Source: Chitinophagaceae bacterium
Lineage (GTDB): Bacteria; Bacteroidota; Bacteroidia; Chitinophagales; Chitinophagaceae
Assembly: GCA_027484165.1 (NCBI GenBank)
Contig: JAIXWH010000100.1
Location: 1 to 42,437, forward strand
Direction: 5' to 3'
Length of the DNA stretch: 42,437 nucleotides
This document shows, piece by piece, positions 15,934-26,700 of this stretch. The translations under genes were made by a program, and so were the position numbers. Below the pieces are notes generated by a model. It saw only the letters and a program-made list of their open reading frames with translations, made no database searches and was not told the origin of the DNA. Positions within the stretch are counted from its first letter, which is position 1; every line of letters starts with the position of its first letter.

Positions 15934-16965
15934 TTACCAAACATTTTTTGGACAGATATCACTGCCCTTATTTCCTAATACCAATCCAATAAGAAATTCG
16001 TGAGTGTTTCCAACATAATTTTTTAAGCGACTGTTGGGTGATGAATTATAAGAATAACTGAAGTTAAGTGTTCGGGCTAAATTAATTCCAGACATGAATG
16101 CAATACCACTTAATTCGTCATTAATTCTGTAACCGCCGCCTATCCACAACAAATCCTGATATTGCATTTTTACGTTAGCATGAATGAACATGGGTAATGG
16201 AGCAATGTTTTGAATTGCAAAAGAAGGCAATACACTCACATCATCCGAAATAAAATAACGATATCCTCCCTGCAGAAAAAAATGGGGCTTAAAACTGTCG
16301 CCATATTTGTCATTTTGCACTAGGCGAAATTTACCTGGAACAATATTTAAAACTGAAGTACCCACAAAAAAGTTTTTTCCGTACAACCACAAACCTGCCC
16401 CTAATTCAGGTAATGTATTCATTATTTCTCCATTATTAATGCCAACAGCAGGATCATTTGGATTTAATGAGCCCCATACGATCTTAGTTTTATCCATACT
16501 CACATTGGTTATTCCTCCCATGAATCCTGCAGACAACATCATGGTATTATTGATAGGTAAATGATAGGCGTATGATGCAGTTGCTGTTGTTCTAGTAATG
16601 TACCCGGTTTTGTCTGATATGATAGAAAACCCAACACCATGATGTGCTGAAGCAGGATCCGAATTTTCTAATACTTTTGATTTGTAAGGATTATCATCTA
16701 CTTTTTCAAAGGAAGTAGCAGTAGTTCTTTCATCCGTTTTTCCTATTGGACCATGAATGGTAAGGTATGAGGATACGGGTGCGCCATCCAGACCATCCCA
16801 TTGTTTTCTATAGCTCGCTTTTAAATCAAAATAATTTTCAATTCCTGTTACAGCTGGATTAAGAATATAATTATTCAAAATATACTGTGTGTAATATGGC
16901 TTTTGTTGACACTGAGAATTTTTGCAAATACCCACAAATAGTATCAAATAGAATATCTTTTTCAT
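15934..16965 (-). CDS. PorP/SprF-family T9SS outer-membrane protein
   Basis: A 343-aa outer-membrane beta-barrel protein of the PorP/SprF family. It has a signal peptide ending near NSQCQ, then the family opening KPYYTQYILNNYILNPAVTG, followed by YRKQWDG and repeated beta-strand segments such as GVGFSIISDKTG and LSAGFMGGI, and it ends VGNTHEFLIGLVLGNKG. In Flavobacterium gliding, SprF is needed to export the type B cargo SprB; family members are thought to help specific type B cargo to the surface. It lies 34 bp after the 2241-aa type B giant, which makes that protein its likely partner. An insert of about 30 residues (TDERTTATSFEKVDDNPYKS) near 75-105 is not seen in the other copy at 28252-29157. 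Confidence 0.92.
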   Translation of the reverse strand: MKKIFYLILFVGICKNSQCQQKPYYTQYILNNYILNPAVTGIENYFDLKASYRKQWDGLDGAPVSSYLTIHGPIGKTDERTTATSFEKVDDNPYKSKVLENSDPASAHHGVGFSIISDKTGYITRTTATASYAYHLPINNTMMLSAGFMGGITNVSMDKTKIVWGSLNPNDPAVGINNGEIMNTLPELGAGLWLYGKNFFVGTSVLNIVPGKFRLVQNDKYGDSFKPHFFLQGGYRYFISDDVSVLPSFAIQNIAPLPMFIHANVKMQYQDLLWIGGGYRINDELSGIAFMSGINLARTLNFSYSYNSSPNSRLKNYVGNTHEFLIGLVLGNKGSDICPKNVW

Positions 16966-16999
16966 TTCATTTAAAATTTTTCTTCTTTATCCAGATTAA

Positions 17000-19900
17000 T
17001 TATCTGATGATTGTTACATATCCTTTTTTGGTTGCTCTTAACCCATCCAAATCAATGATATAATAGTAAGTTCCAGATGGCAATGGCTTTCCTTTATTAG
17101 TACCATCCCAAGGTGTTGAATAATTTTTAGTATCGATAATCACTTGCCCATATCTGTTGAATATCTGTATGCGATGATTAGGATACATTGATAAAAATTC
17201 GATTTCCCATTTATCGTTGATATTATCGCCATTAGGAGTAAATGTATTTGGAACAACAAAGTCTCTGATAACTTTTACGTTTAATACATCTTGTGTTTTG
17301 CAACCATCAGCAGACACCACTTGAATAGTATAAGTTGCATCAGTCAATGGAGTAACAATAGGGGTTGCAGAATTTGGATTGTCTAGATAAGTTCCTGGAG
17401 TCCATGTATAATTTAGACCATTGCCAGAAGCTATAATTGGATTTAATTGCACTTGATCTCCTTCCAAAACATCACGCTGCCCTCCAAAATTTATGACAGG
17501 TGTTGGAAACACATTTATATTTTGACTAGCAGTATCTATACATCCATTATTTGCAGTAAAAGTATAAAGTATTGGGTGTAATCCAGGACCTGCAGAAGAT
17601 GGATTGAATGACGGGCTTGTTGTAATTCCTGCACCACTATATACTCCTACTCCTGCATTGTTAAAAATATCAGTTGCGGAGCTTAATGTAACATTGGGTA
17701 ATTCTTCGCAAACTGAAGGAATCGCATTAAATTGAACATCAGGAGATGCGTACAAAGTAACCAACTGTGGACTAGATTGCGATTTACAACCGTTACCACT
17801 ATACGCATTAATCACTACTTGATAAGTTTGTGTGGCTGGCGTTCCAAATACAGGATAATTATGATTATACACTTCATTAGGCAAAGGCGTATTATCTAAT
17901 GTATTTGTTGAATTGGGTACATCCCATAATATTTCAACTTGATTAATGTTTCCATATGCAGAACTTGAACTCGTATTAGTTATAGAGAGCGCAGTGTTAC
18001 TGCATATGTTTCCTGTATTGTTAATTGTAAAAATTGCATTAGGTGGTGTAAACACTTTTATTTTTTGAGTAGAATCTTTTTTACAGCCATCCAATGATGT
18101 GGTAGTTAATGTTACCATAAATTCACCTCCGTTAGTATAAGTGTGAGAGGTGTTACCAATGGTAGTTGTAGTTTGTATCGGACTTGCATCACCAAAATTC
18201 CATTCCCACTGGTTAATATTTCCAAAAGGTGAGCTTTGATCGGTGAAGTTTGCGATATCAACTGGAATACAAATATCTGAAAAACTAAATGCTGAGATAG
18301 GTTTAGGATTAATAGTCACCACAACAGGAACTGCGTTTGGTGTGCTCACACATCCATTTGAATTGGTTACTATCAATTCAACATTGTTACTTCCTGGAGA
18401 AGTGTAAATATGATTAATGCTTGATTGAGAAGTTTGTGTTTGAATAGGACTACCATCTCCAAAATTCCATTGCCATTGTGTGATAAGTGCTGCTCCAGCT
18501 GTTGGCGTATAAGTAAAAGTTACATTATCTCCTTCGCAACGAATGTTACTAAAAGTAAAACTAGCATCAGGCAATTCATTTACAGTAATCGTTCCACTCA
18601 TTGAAACATTGCTACAGCTACTCACAGACGATACAGTATAATTAAATACCCCTGTGGCAGTTGGCGTTCCGCTGATGGTAAATACTCCAGCATTGAAAGC
18701 TGATGTAACACCAGCTGGAAGAGTTCCCGAAGAAAGAACTGCACCATTCACATTTCCTCCTAATGTATAAGTAATATCAGTCATTGGCGACTGCACACAT
18801 ACAGCTTGATTATCGGTTCCTGCTGTTGATGACAAGCTAATAGTTGGTAGGGTTTGTACAGTAATAGTTCCTCCTAAAGAAACATTCGTACAAGGACTAA
18901 CCGTTGTAACGCTATAATTGTAAACACCTCCTGCAGTTGGGCTTCCAGAAATCGTGAACACTCCTGAATTATAAGACCCCGTTACCCCTGCCGGCAATCC
19001 TGTAACAATTGCAGAGGTTGCACTTCCTCCTAAATTATATTCAATATTTGTAATAGCAGTTCCTAAGCACAATGATTGTGTTGTAGTTCCTGCAGCAGTA
19101 CTTAATGAAATTGTAGGAGCAGTATTCACTGTAATAAGATGAGAAGATTGAGCAGTAGCTATTGAAGGGCAACCAGCGTTAGAGGTAACTGTTAGGGTTA
19201 CTGTAAATGTACCAGCCATATTCCATCTGTGCTTTGGATTTTGCAAAATCGAAGTTCCTCCATCTCCAAAATCCCAGCTCCATGAACTAATACTTCCAAC
19301 TGGAGTGCTTTGATCTGTAAACTGAATACTATCGTTCATACAAACCTGAGCTAAAGGAGTAAATATCGCTAACGGCGCTGCATAAATAGCACTGAAGTTT
19401 ATTGTGGTATCATAAGAACAGCCCTGCACACTTGTTGCAGTAAGTCTTACAGGATATGTTCCTGTTGATGTATAAATATGAGTAGGACTCGTTGCTGTAC
19501 TTGTGTTTAATGCTCCAGAAGCAGGATCACCAAAGTTCCATAAATAAGTCACTGTTGCAATAGTGCCATCACTTATAGTAGTATTATTGGTAAATGTTGC
19601 TGAAGCATTGGGTAAACATAAATTGCCTGGCAAATTGAAATTAACATCTGGTGTGGCATTTATAGTAACAACAAGTGTTGTATCATCATAACATCCATTA
19701 TTGGTTTTAACGGTCAACTTTACATTATAAGTTCCTGCCGTTGCATACTGATGATTAAATGGATTTGAATTGAAATTAGTCTGTGTATTTCCATCTCCAA
19801 AATCCCATCGCCATTCAATTAGGCTTCCAGCATTGGGAACGGATAAATCGGAGAATCTAACTGGACTTTTAGCACAAACAGGTGATGAAACACTGAAAGA

Positions 19901-22900
19901 TGCGAATGGCTGTGGTTGAATAATCACTGGAAGATTATAAACATTCGAGGTGCAGCCTCCTGGCGCCACTACATAAAACTTAACATTATGTAATCCTAAG
20001 GTTGAAAATAAATGTTTAGGATTTTGTAAAAGGCTTGTATTGTTAGCTCCTGAAGACAAATCATCAAAATCCCAATGATATTCTGATACAGTACCAGGAT
20101 AAACTACATTACCCGTAAATTGTACTGTATCTAATAAACAAGTATTTATACTTGCTGATGCTGAAACTGATGGAGTAGCATTTACTACTATAGTATCTCT
20201 GAAAATATTACTCAAACATCCATTGGTAGTTCTCACCTGAAGTGTTGCATAGTAAGTTCCTATTGTATTATAAGTATGTGTTTGATTGGCATTTGTTGTA
20301 GCAACTACGGGCGCCCCTTCTCCAAAATCCCAACGCCACTCTGATAAAGGACCATATGCGCCTGTACTCGAAGATGTATCAGAAAAAGTTACAGTAGTAG
20401 AACTACAAATTGTATCATTGGGTGACACTCCGAATTTTGCGAGTATTCCTCCAGTCAAATCAATGACTCTTGTAGTATCTGAAAAGCAACCTATATTGTT
20501 AATCACACGGAGACTAGCATTATAAATCGCAATTGCAGGATAATTATGTGGTGGTGGGTTTTGAACATTAGATGTTGTTGCATCTCCAAAATTCCAAAGC
20601 CATTTTACAATATTATTTCCAGAATAGGCTGCTGAAGAATCTATTAATGTTACAAGGGTACTTGAACATCCTGTTGTTAGAATATTGAAACGAGCTGTAT
20701 CCTCAATCACAACCATATCGATAGGAACAACCTGAGAGTTACCACATTCACTCGAGAAAGTACCTGCAATTGTTGCAGTTAATCTGTATACACCTGTTGC
20801 ACTAAAAACAAGAGGTGTGGGTGATGTAAATACTGAATAAGTGATATCGTTCTCTACATAAGTTCTAATGGGAACTGGGTTAAATACTGGGAATGAACCA
20901 TTGGGCGAAATGTTTGAATTGTTGGTAGCATCCCATGTTATAGAAGTTATTTGTGAACTCAAATAAGGAACCGCAATTTGTAAGGTAACCGGATTGCCCT
21001 TACATGTTTTTGTACCTGCTACAGAGTCGTAAGGGTTGATAGTTTGAATAATTGCAGATAAATTTTTAATAGCAGTACCTGCATTATACCCATAACTCTC
21101 TCCTGCTGTCATGCCATAAGCGATTGCATTAAACCCTGAATCAGAAACCAAATAATGATATTGAGAAGAGGCAACTCTGAATCTTGCATAAGAGTATCCA
21201 GGCTCATTTGGATGAACTCTAAAGGCATTGGCAATTGGTATTAAAGTTGATGATCCATATACGGATGTATTGCTATAACTCGATGTTCCGGTATCTACCC
21301 GCTGTGTTGGGTTTGTTGCCGGATCTAGTCTGAAGCTGGGTACTCCTCCTGTTTTGATTACCACATTAATGTAGCTTGCGCCATTATTTGCAATATTCGT
21401 CCTTCCAGCGGAAAATACAGAAGTATTGTTTATGGCTTGTTGAACAGGACTCAAAATAATCATCTCAGGGTCGCCGTTACCGTTATTACCAAATGTATTG
21501 TTTTTACAACCTCCTGTAATTACATATTGAATCAACATAATAGGCTTATCACTTTCTATTAAATTGTAAGTATTGTTTTCAATTTCATAATAGAAGTTCC
21601 CAATCAAACCTGTTAGAGGAGTAGTACGAGAAGGATTGTTAACCCATACTCTTGTCGTAGGATCAAGCACACAAATTTTGTATACACTATATTCCATCGT
21701 CTTTGTTGGTGTTGTAAGATACTTAGTACCCCAAGCTACACGAGGGAACATCTGTTGAAGCATATTGTCTGAACCTGCATTAGCTGTACAACCTGCACTA
21801 TTAACAAAAGTTCTTCCATTACCTGCCCAAACTGCAATCTTTTTGTCACAGTTAATTGATCTCACCAGTGTTCCTGTTAAATCAGCACCAAGTCCATTTA
21901 CAATCGCTCCCATCGCATTAAAAACTTGTCCTTTGTTTAATGTGATTTGAAAGGGTACATTCGCAGGATATTTGATATTTGTTGTTGTTCCTGAGTTAAA
22001 TAAACTGTTAGATGAAGAATCAATGATATTTGCGCTTGGTGTGATTTCAATTATAGTATTGTCTTCAGAGGCCATTACAAAGAAGAATGAATTAGGAGCA
22101 CCGCTATTTGATTTTCCTCCTAAAGAAAGTACATTGTATGTTGACCCCCAAGTGTTTGTTGGAAACAACAGCATAGCCCCAGCAGCATCTTTTCCGTAGG
22201 TATGCTCATATACTGCAACGGGAACACCATTTAAACTTTCAATATGAATACCTCTTGGTGTAATTCCTGTAAAATATAATCTTGCATCCGGTAAATTGGT
22301 GGGATTGTTATTATTATTGCCGAAATCTCCCATAGGAAAATTAGTAACCTCAACAGATGTATTTGCAGGAATATTAACTACTCTTGGAAATGAAGGATCT
22401 GCAACACCAGGCAAGGATACACGAACCTGAGCGGCTTGCTTTGATGAGATATACAATGACATCCAAGATCCGTTTGTTGCATCATTATTTGACATTCTTG
22501 AATGATAACCATAACCTGTCCAGAAATCTGTACCCATATTAGTTAGATTACCCGCTGCCGTTAGTAATGAACCTATCCCCGTAACAGCAAGATTTACTGA
22601 TGGGGCACCTCCTCCCGCATGTGTGATATTTCCATTGAAAGCTCCATTGTTTCCTGGTGCAAATCTGATATAGATGATGGTGTTTGCTAAAGTAGATCCA
22701 GTATACGGAATCGTCAACGTTGAAGTATATCCTGCACCACTGGTTGTAGAAATAATATAACCAGCAGGAGCTGTGATTGTGATGTTTCCTGCTGCTGGTG
22801 TTAAAAATATTCCCGAAACAGTATAAGTCTGTTCCGATGAAAACGAGCCCTGATAAACTGTACCAAAACTCAAGGTTGATGGAGTTAAGGTTATTGTTGG

Positions 22901-23725
22901 CAATGCCGGCAATGTGGTAAATACGGAATCTCCTCCATATCCTGTTCCTGATGAATTGGTAGCATAAGCTCTTACATGATAGGTTGTTGAAGGAGTAAGC
23001 CCTGTAAGTGCACTCGTGAATAAACCTAACCCTGTTCCGTTATTTGTTGATGAATTTGCTATGGTTGGATTCGCTGTTGTACTCCAGCAAACTCCTCTAG
23101 CTGTTACAGGTGCTCCACCGTCTGCTGTTACTGTACCACCACATGCTGCACTGATAGCCGTTATTGAACTTACGGTAGCAGTGGAAACTAATGGCGGGTT
23201 AATGGTAAAACCTGTGATTAATAAATTATCAATACCCATATCATTGGATTGCATATTAGCAATCTTCACTCTGTTAATCACACCGCTGTTTAAAATGATT
23301 GTTATTGTACCACATGCAGTGCCCGGACTAGTAATGTTTGTTCCTGTACTCCAGGTAACGCCATCATCTGTAGAGGTATAATAAGTGAAAATTTTATTGG
23401 TACGCTTATCATTGAAAGTTACAACACCAGCCCCCTGAGTTAATAATGGAGAAATCACATATGCTGACGTACCACCAGGCATGCGCAATGCTCTATTGGT
23501 GCCATCATCTGGACAAGGATCTGAACCTGTTACAGGATAGCCCTCGAAAATTAACCAAGCACCTGTAGCTGATACATAAGTATTCTGTACAGTTGCGGTC
23601 TGCATTGAAGCAGCAGGGAAGGCAACCAAATCATCAAACCCTTCTAATGTATAATTATAAGGCTGAGCAGTTGCTCCATTTGAAAATCCTAAAAGACATA
23701 ACAGTACGATAAAATAAACTCTCAT
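17000..23725 (-). CDS. Giant T9SS type B surface protein with IgGFc-binding-like module and eight PKD repeats
   Basis: This 2241-aa protein has a signal peptide ending GATAQ. The order of domains is: N-terminal module (22-175); FN3-like repeat (about 180-275, GVCWSTTANPT, YHVRAYATNSSGTGYG); beta-sandwich (277-390, LSFGTVYQGSFSSEQTYTVSG); IgGFc-binding-like module from GTDFWTGYG (about 398-885); PKD repeats marked by WxWNFGD-type motifs near 1041, 1131, 1216, 1305, 1393, 1483, 1751 and 1840; and two Ig-like repeats (1531-1718, both with GVFTISGxPTA). The end (about 2153-2241) is a gliding-motility-type C-terminal domain, starting FVVPNTFTPNGDNINDKWEI. It is probably cell-surface anchored or secreted by T9SS and adhesive. 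Carbohydrate binding is inference from its neighbours; no catalytic domain is seen. Confidence 0.92.
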   Translation of the reverse strand: MRVYFIVLLCLLGFSNGATAQPYNYTLEGFDDLVAFPAASMQTATVQNTYVSATGAWLIFEGYPVTGSDPCPDDGTNRALRMPGGTSAYVISPLLTQGAGVVTFNDKRTNKIFTYYTSTDDGVTWSTGTNITSPGTACGTITIILNSGVINRVKIANMQSNDMGIDNLLITGFTINPPLVSTATVSSITAISAACGGTVTADGGAPVTARGVCWSTTANPTIANSSTNNGTGLGLFTSALTGLTPSTTYHVRAYATNSSGTGYGGDSVFTTLPALPTITLTPSTLSFGTVYQGSFSSEQTYTVSGIFLTPAAGNITITAPAGYIISTTSGAGYTSTLTIPYTGSTLANTIIYIRFAPGNNGAFNGNITHAGGGAPSVNLAVTGIGSLLTAAGNLTNMGTDFWTGYGYHSRMSNNDATNGSWMSLYISSKQAAQVRVSLPGVADPSFPRVVNIPANTSVEVTNFPMGDFGNNNNNPTNLPDARLYFTGITPRGIHIESLNGVPVAVYEHTYGKDAAGAMLLFPTNTWGSTYNVLSLGGKSNSGAPNSFFFVMASEDNTIIEITPSANIIDSSSNSLFNSGTTTNIKYPANVPFQITLNKGQVFNAMGAIVNGLGADLTGTLVRSINCDKKIAVWAGNGRTFVNSAGCTANAGSDNMLQQMFPRVAWGTKYLTTPTKTMEYSVYKICVLDPTTRVWVNNPSRTTPLTGLIGNFYYEIENNTYNLIESDKPIMLIQYVITGGCKNNTFGNNGNGDPEMIILSPVQQAINNTSVFSAGRTNIANNGASYINVVIKTGGVPSFRLDPATNPTQRVDTGTSSYSNTSVYGSSTLIPIANAFRVHPNEPGYSYARFRVASSQYHYLVSDSGFNAIAYGMTAGESYGYNAGTAIKNLSAIIQTINPYDSVAGTKTCKGNPVTLQIAVPYLSSQITSITWDATNNSNISPNGSFPVFNPVPIRTYVENDITYSVFTSPTPLVFSATGVYRLTATIAGTFSSECGNSQVVPIDMVVIEDTARFNILTTGCSSTLVTLIDSSAAYSGNNIVKWLWNFGDATTSNVQNPPPHNYPAIAIYNASLRVINNIGCFSDTTRVIDLTGGILAKFGVSPNDTICSSTTVTFSDTSSSTGAYGPLSEWRWDFGEGAPVVATTNANQTHTYNTIGTYYATLQVRTTNGCLSNIFRDTIVVNATPSVSASASINTCLLDTVQFTGNVVYPGTVSEYHWDFDDLSSGANNTSLLQNPKHLFSTLGLHNVKFYVVAPGGCTSNVYNLPVIIQPQPFASFSVSSPVCAKSPVRFSDLSVPNAGSLIEWRWDFGDGNTQTNFNSNPFNHQYATAGTYNVKLTVKTNNGCYDDTTLVVTINATPDVNFNLPGNLCLPNASATFTNNTTISDGTIATVTYLWNFGDPASGALNTSTATSPTHIYTSTGTYPVRLTATSVQGCSYDTTINFSAIYAAPLAIFTPLAQVCMNDSIQFTDQSTPVGSISSWSWDFGDGGTSILQNPKHRWNMAGTFTVTLTVTSNAGCPSIATAQSSHLITVNTAPTISLSTAAGTTTQSLCLGTAITNIEYNLGGSATSAIVTGLPAGVTGSYNSGVFTISGSPTAGGVYNYSVTTVSPCTNVSLGGTITVQTLPTISLSSTAGTDNQAVCVQSPMTDITYTLGGNVNGAVLSSGTLPAGVTSAFNAGVFTISGTPTATGVFNYTVSSVSSCSNVSMSGTITVNELPDASFTFSNIRCEGDNVTFTYTPTAGAALITQWQWNFGDGSPIQTQTSQSSINHIYTSPGSNNVELIVTNSNGCVSTPNAVPVVVTINPKPISAFSFSDICIPVDIANFTDQSSPFGNINQWEWNFGDASPIQTTTTIGNTSHTYTNGGEFMVTLTTTSLDGCKKDSTQKIKVFTPPNAIFTINNTGNICSNTALSITNTSSSSAYGNINQVEILWDVPNSTNTLDNTPLPNEVYNHNYPVFGTPATQTYQVVINAYSGNGCKSQSSPQLVTLYASPDVQFNAIPSVCEELPNVTLSSATDIFNNAGVGVYSGAGITTSPSFNPSSAGPGLHPILYTFTANNGCIDTASQNINVFPTPVINFGGQRDVLEGDQVQLNPIIASGNGLNYTWTPGTYLDNPNSATPIVTPLTDATYTIQVVSADGCKTQDVLNVKVIRDFVVPNTFTPNGDNINDKWEIEFLSMYPNHRIQIFNRYGQVIIDTKNYSTPWDGTNKGKPLPSGTYYYIIDLDGLRATKKGYVTIIR

Positions 23726-23786
23726 TATTGATCTTTTTATTTATTATTTACAATTTTTCACTCGTTATTGCGCTAACTATTGATTA

Positions 23787-26700
23787 TTACTTAATAATGG
23801 TCAAATAACCTTTTTTAGTTGTTCTTTGGCCATCCAAATCTATGATATAATAATAAGTTCCTGCTGCTAAAGTTTTCCCTTTATACTTACCATCCCAAAA
23901 TTCAGTATAATTTTTAGTTTCAAATACTATTTGGCCGTATCGGTTAAATACCTGAATGTGGTGTTTGGGATATAATGACAAGTTTTCAATTACCCAGTAA
24001 TCGTTAATCCCATCTGCATTGGGAGTAAAGGTATTGGGCACAATAAAATCTTTAACCACTTTTACAATAACAATCTCTTGATTCTTACAACCATTTACTG
24101 AAGTTGCTGAAACGGTATACGTAATATCATTAGTTGGATTACATATCGGAGCTATTGATCTTGTATTATCCAAATAATCAGCGGGTGTCCAATTATAATT
24201 GGCTGAATTAACTGGCATTATATTGGGTGACAATGGCACTGCATCCCCTTCTAGTATATTGAATGTTGAAGGATAATCAACAATTGGTGTTGGATAAACT
24301 TCAATTTGCTGAGAAGCAGTATCCACACAACCATTCGAACCTGTGAATGTATACAATATATTATGCAACCCAGACCCAGATAAATCAGGATTAAACACCC
24401 CATTTGCACTCACGCCATTTCCAGAAAACAATCCTGTACCCGTTAAAGAAGGATTTGAATTAATGGGCATTGCCAAATTAAATAAGGGTAATTCCTGACA
24501 CACAGGATTTAATGTTTGGAATATGATTTCTGGTGCTGCATGCACATCGATATCCTGATAATAATCCTTAGTGCAGGAGTTGCCGTTATACACTCTTATC
24601 AATACTCTGTATTGCTTAATCAATGGAGATCCGAATGTTATATAATTGTGATTGTAGTTCTCATTAGGTGATGGATTATTGTCAACGGTAACATCAGAAA
24701 TGTTATTTAAATAATCCCAATAGATTTCTACTTTATCTATACTTCCAAATCCTATTAATGTAGAACTGCTTTGTATATTCAATGACTGGTTACTACAAAC
24801 ATTACCTGTATTCAACAAGTTATATCCAGCATTGGGCAATGAAAATACGTCGATTGTTTTCTGTATACTGTCCACACAACCCGCATTACTGGTAGCAATG
24901 AGCAAAACAGGGAATTGTCCGCCGTTAGCATAATTTGCTACAGGGGTAGACAAAATACTTGTATTCCCATTTCCTAAATCCCAAGAGTAAGTTACCTGAG
25001 CTAAAGTACCATCACTGATTGTAGTATTATTATTTAAGTTCACACTTGCAGGTGCGCATAAGCTTATGAGTGAGTAATCAAAGTCTGCAGCAGGATTAGC
25101 ATGGATTGTTACGTTTCGTGGCGCTGTATTACTGTAACAGCCTTTATCCGTTTTAACCGTTAACTTAACAAGATATACTCCTGCTAAAACATAAGTATGA
25201 CTAACTGAAGAAGCACTTGTAAATACTTGACGATTACCATCTCCAAAATCCCAATCCCATTCCACTATGTTACCTGCGTTAGGTATCGATGCTTGTGTGA
25301 AAGAAACCGATTTGTTTTCACAAGCTGGATTCACCAAACTAAACACAGCATTTGGCAATGGATTAATGATTATTGTTTTGTCTAACGAATCAACACACCC
25401 TTTGTCTGTGGTTACAATCAATTTGATATTGTGTGATCCTGTTGTTGAAAAGGTATAAGATGTATTTTGTGAGTTAGCAGAAACAACGCCATCCATTAAC
25501 CAAGACCAGTTATTAATTACTGAATTTTGCGCAGTACTGCTGTCTGTGATGACGGTTAGTGAGTTAATACAATTTTCTGCATTCACTCCAAATTTCACAA
25601 TTGGGTTCTTATATATTGTATTGAATATTCTCACGGTGTCTTTTGAACAGGTTCCCAAAGAAGCAGTAAGACGAACAGAATATGTTCCTGTAGTGCTGTA
25701 AACATGTGAAGGGCTAGCTAATGTACTTGAGGGAGAGCCATCGCCAAAATTCCATGAATACGTTAATGTTCCGCCACCAACTACTGTTGAATTATTGGTA
25801 AAGGTAGCCGCATTGGGCAAGCAAATATTTCCGGGCAAATTGAAACTTGCAAAAGGCACATTCCCAATCACAACATCTTCAAAATGTGTAACCGAACAGC
25901 CACTTGCATTTTCAACGGTTAGCTTTACTCTGTAAGTTCTTGCTGAAGTAAAAATATGTGTTGGATTAACTGATGTTGTTGAAATCAATAAAGGACTTCC
26001 GTCATCAAAATCCCATGTCCATTTTACAATAGTCCCATTTGATATAGATGATGAATCGCTAAACGTAATTGTATTACCCACACATGATGTACCTGCATAT
26101 CCGAAGTTTGCAATGGGCACATTTTGAAAAGACAATACTTTTATAGTATCATCAAAACACCCCTCATTGTTTATAACTCTGAACCTAACTGAATAAGGAC
26201 CAACCCCTGTATAAGTATAATTAGGATTAGATAAAGTTGAAATGCCAACACCGTCTCCAAATTGCCAATCATAAGTACTAATTGTACTCAATGTGTCTGT
26301 TGAATTATTGGTGAATGTTACAGCGTTTGAAGCACAACCAGAAAAAGAAGTGCTAAAATTAGCGTTGGGTCCACCAACTACTTTTAAATCATAATTCACT
26401 TCTTCCAACCCATTACAACCATCAGGGGAAGGATTGTTAGATGATACACGAACAGGGAATGTACCTGTTGTATCAAAAGTATACAAAGTTGGAAGATTGA
26501 ATACATATAATGCTGTTCCGTTTGTAGTATATGATGTATTTGGAACAGGTGTATTTACTGTAACAGCTGTATTTGGAGAAATATGTGTATTCGTAAAAAA
26601 ATCAAATGTGAATGATGAAGGGATGTAAGGCAAGGTAACCGATAATCTTGTTGGAGTACCTTTACAAATTTTAGTTACAGGGTTTGAACTTAAAGGATTT

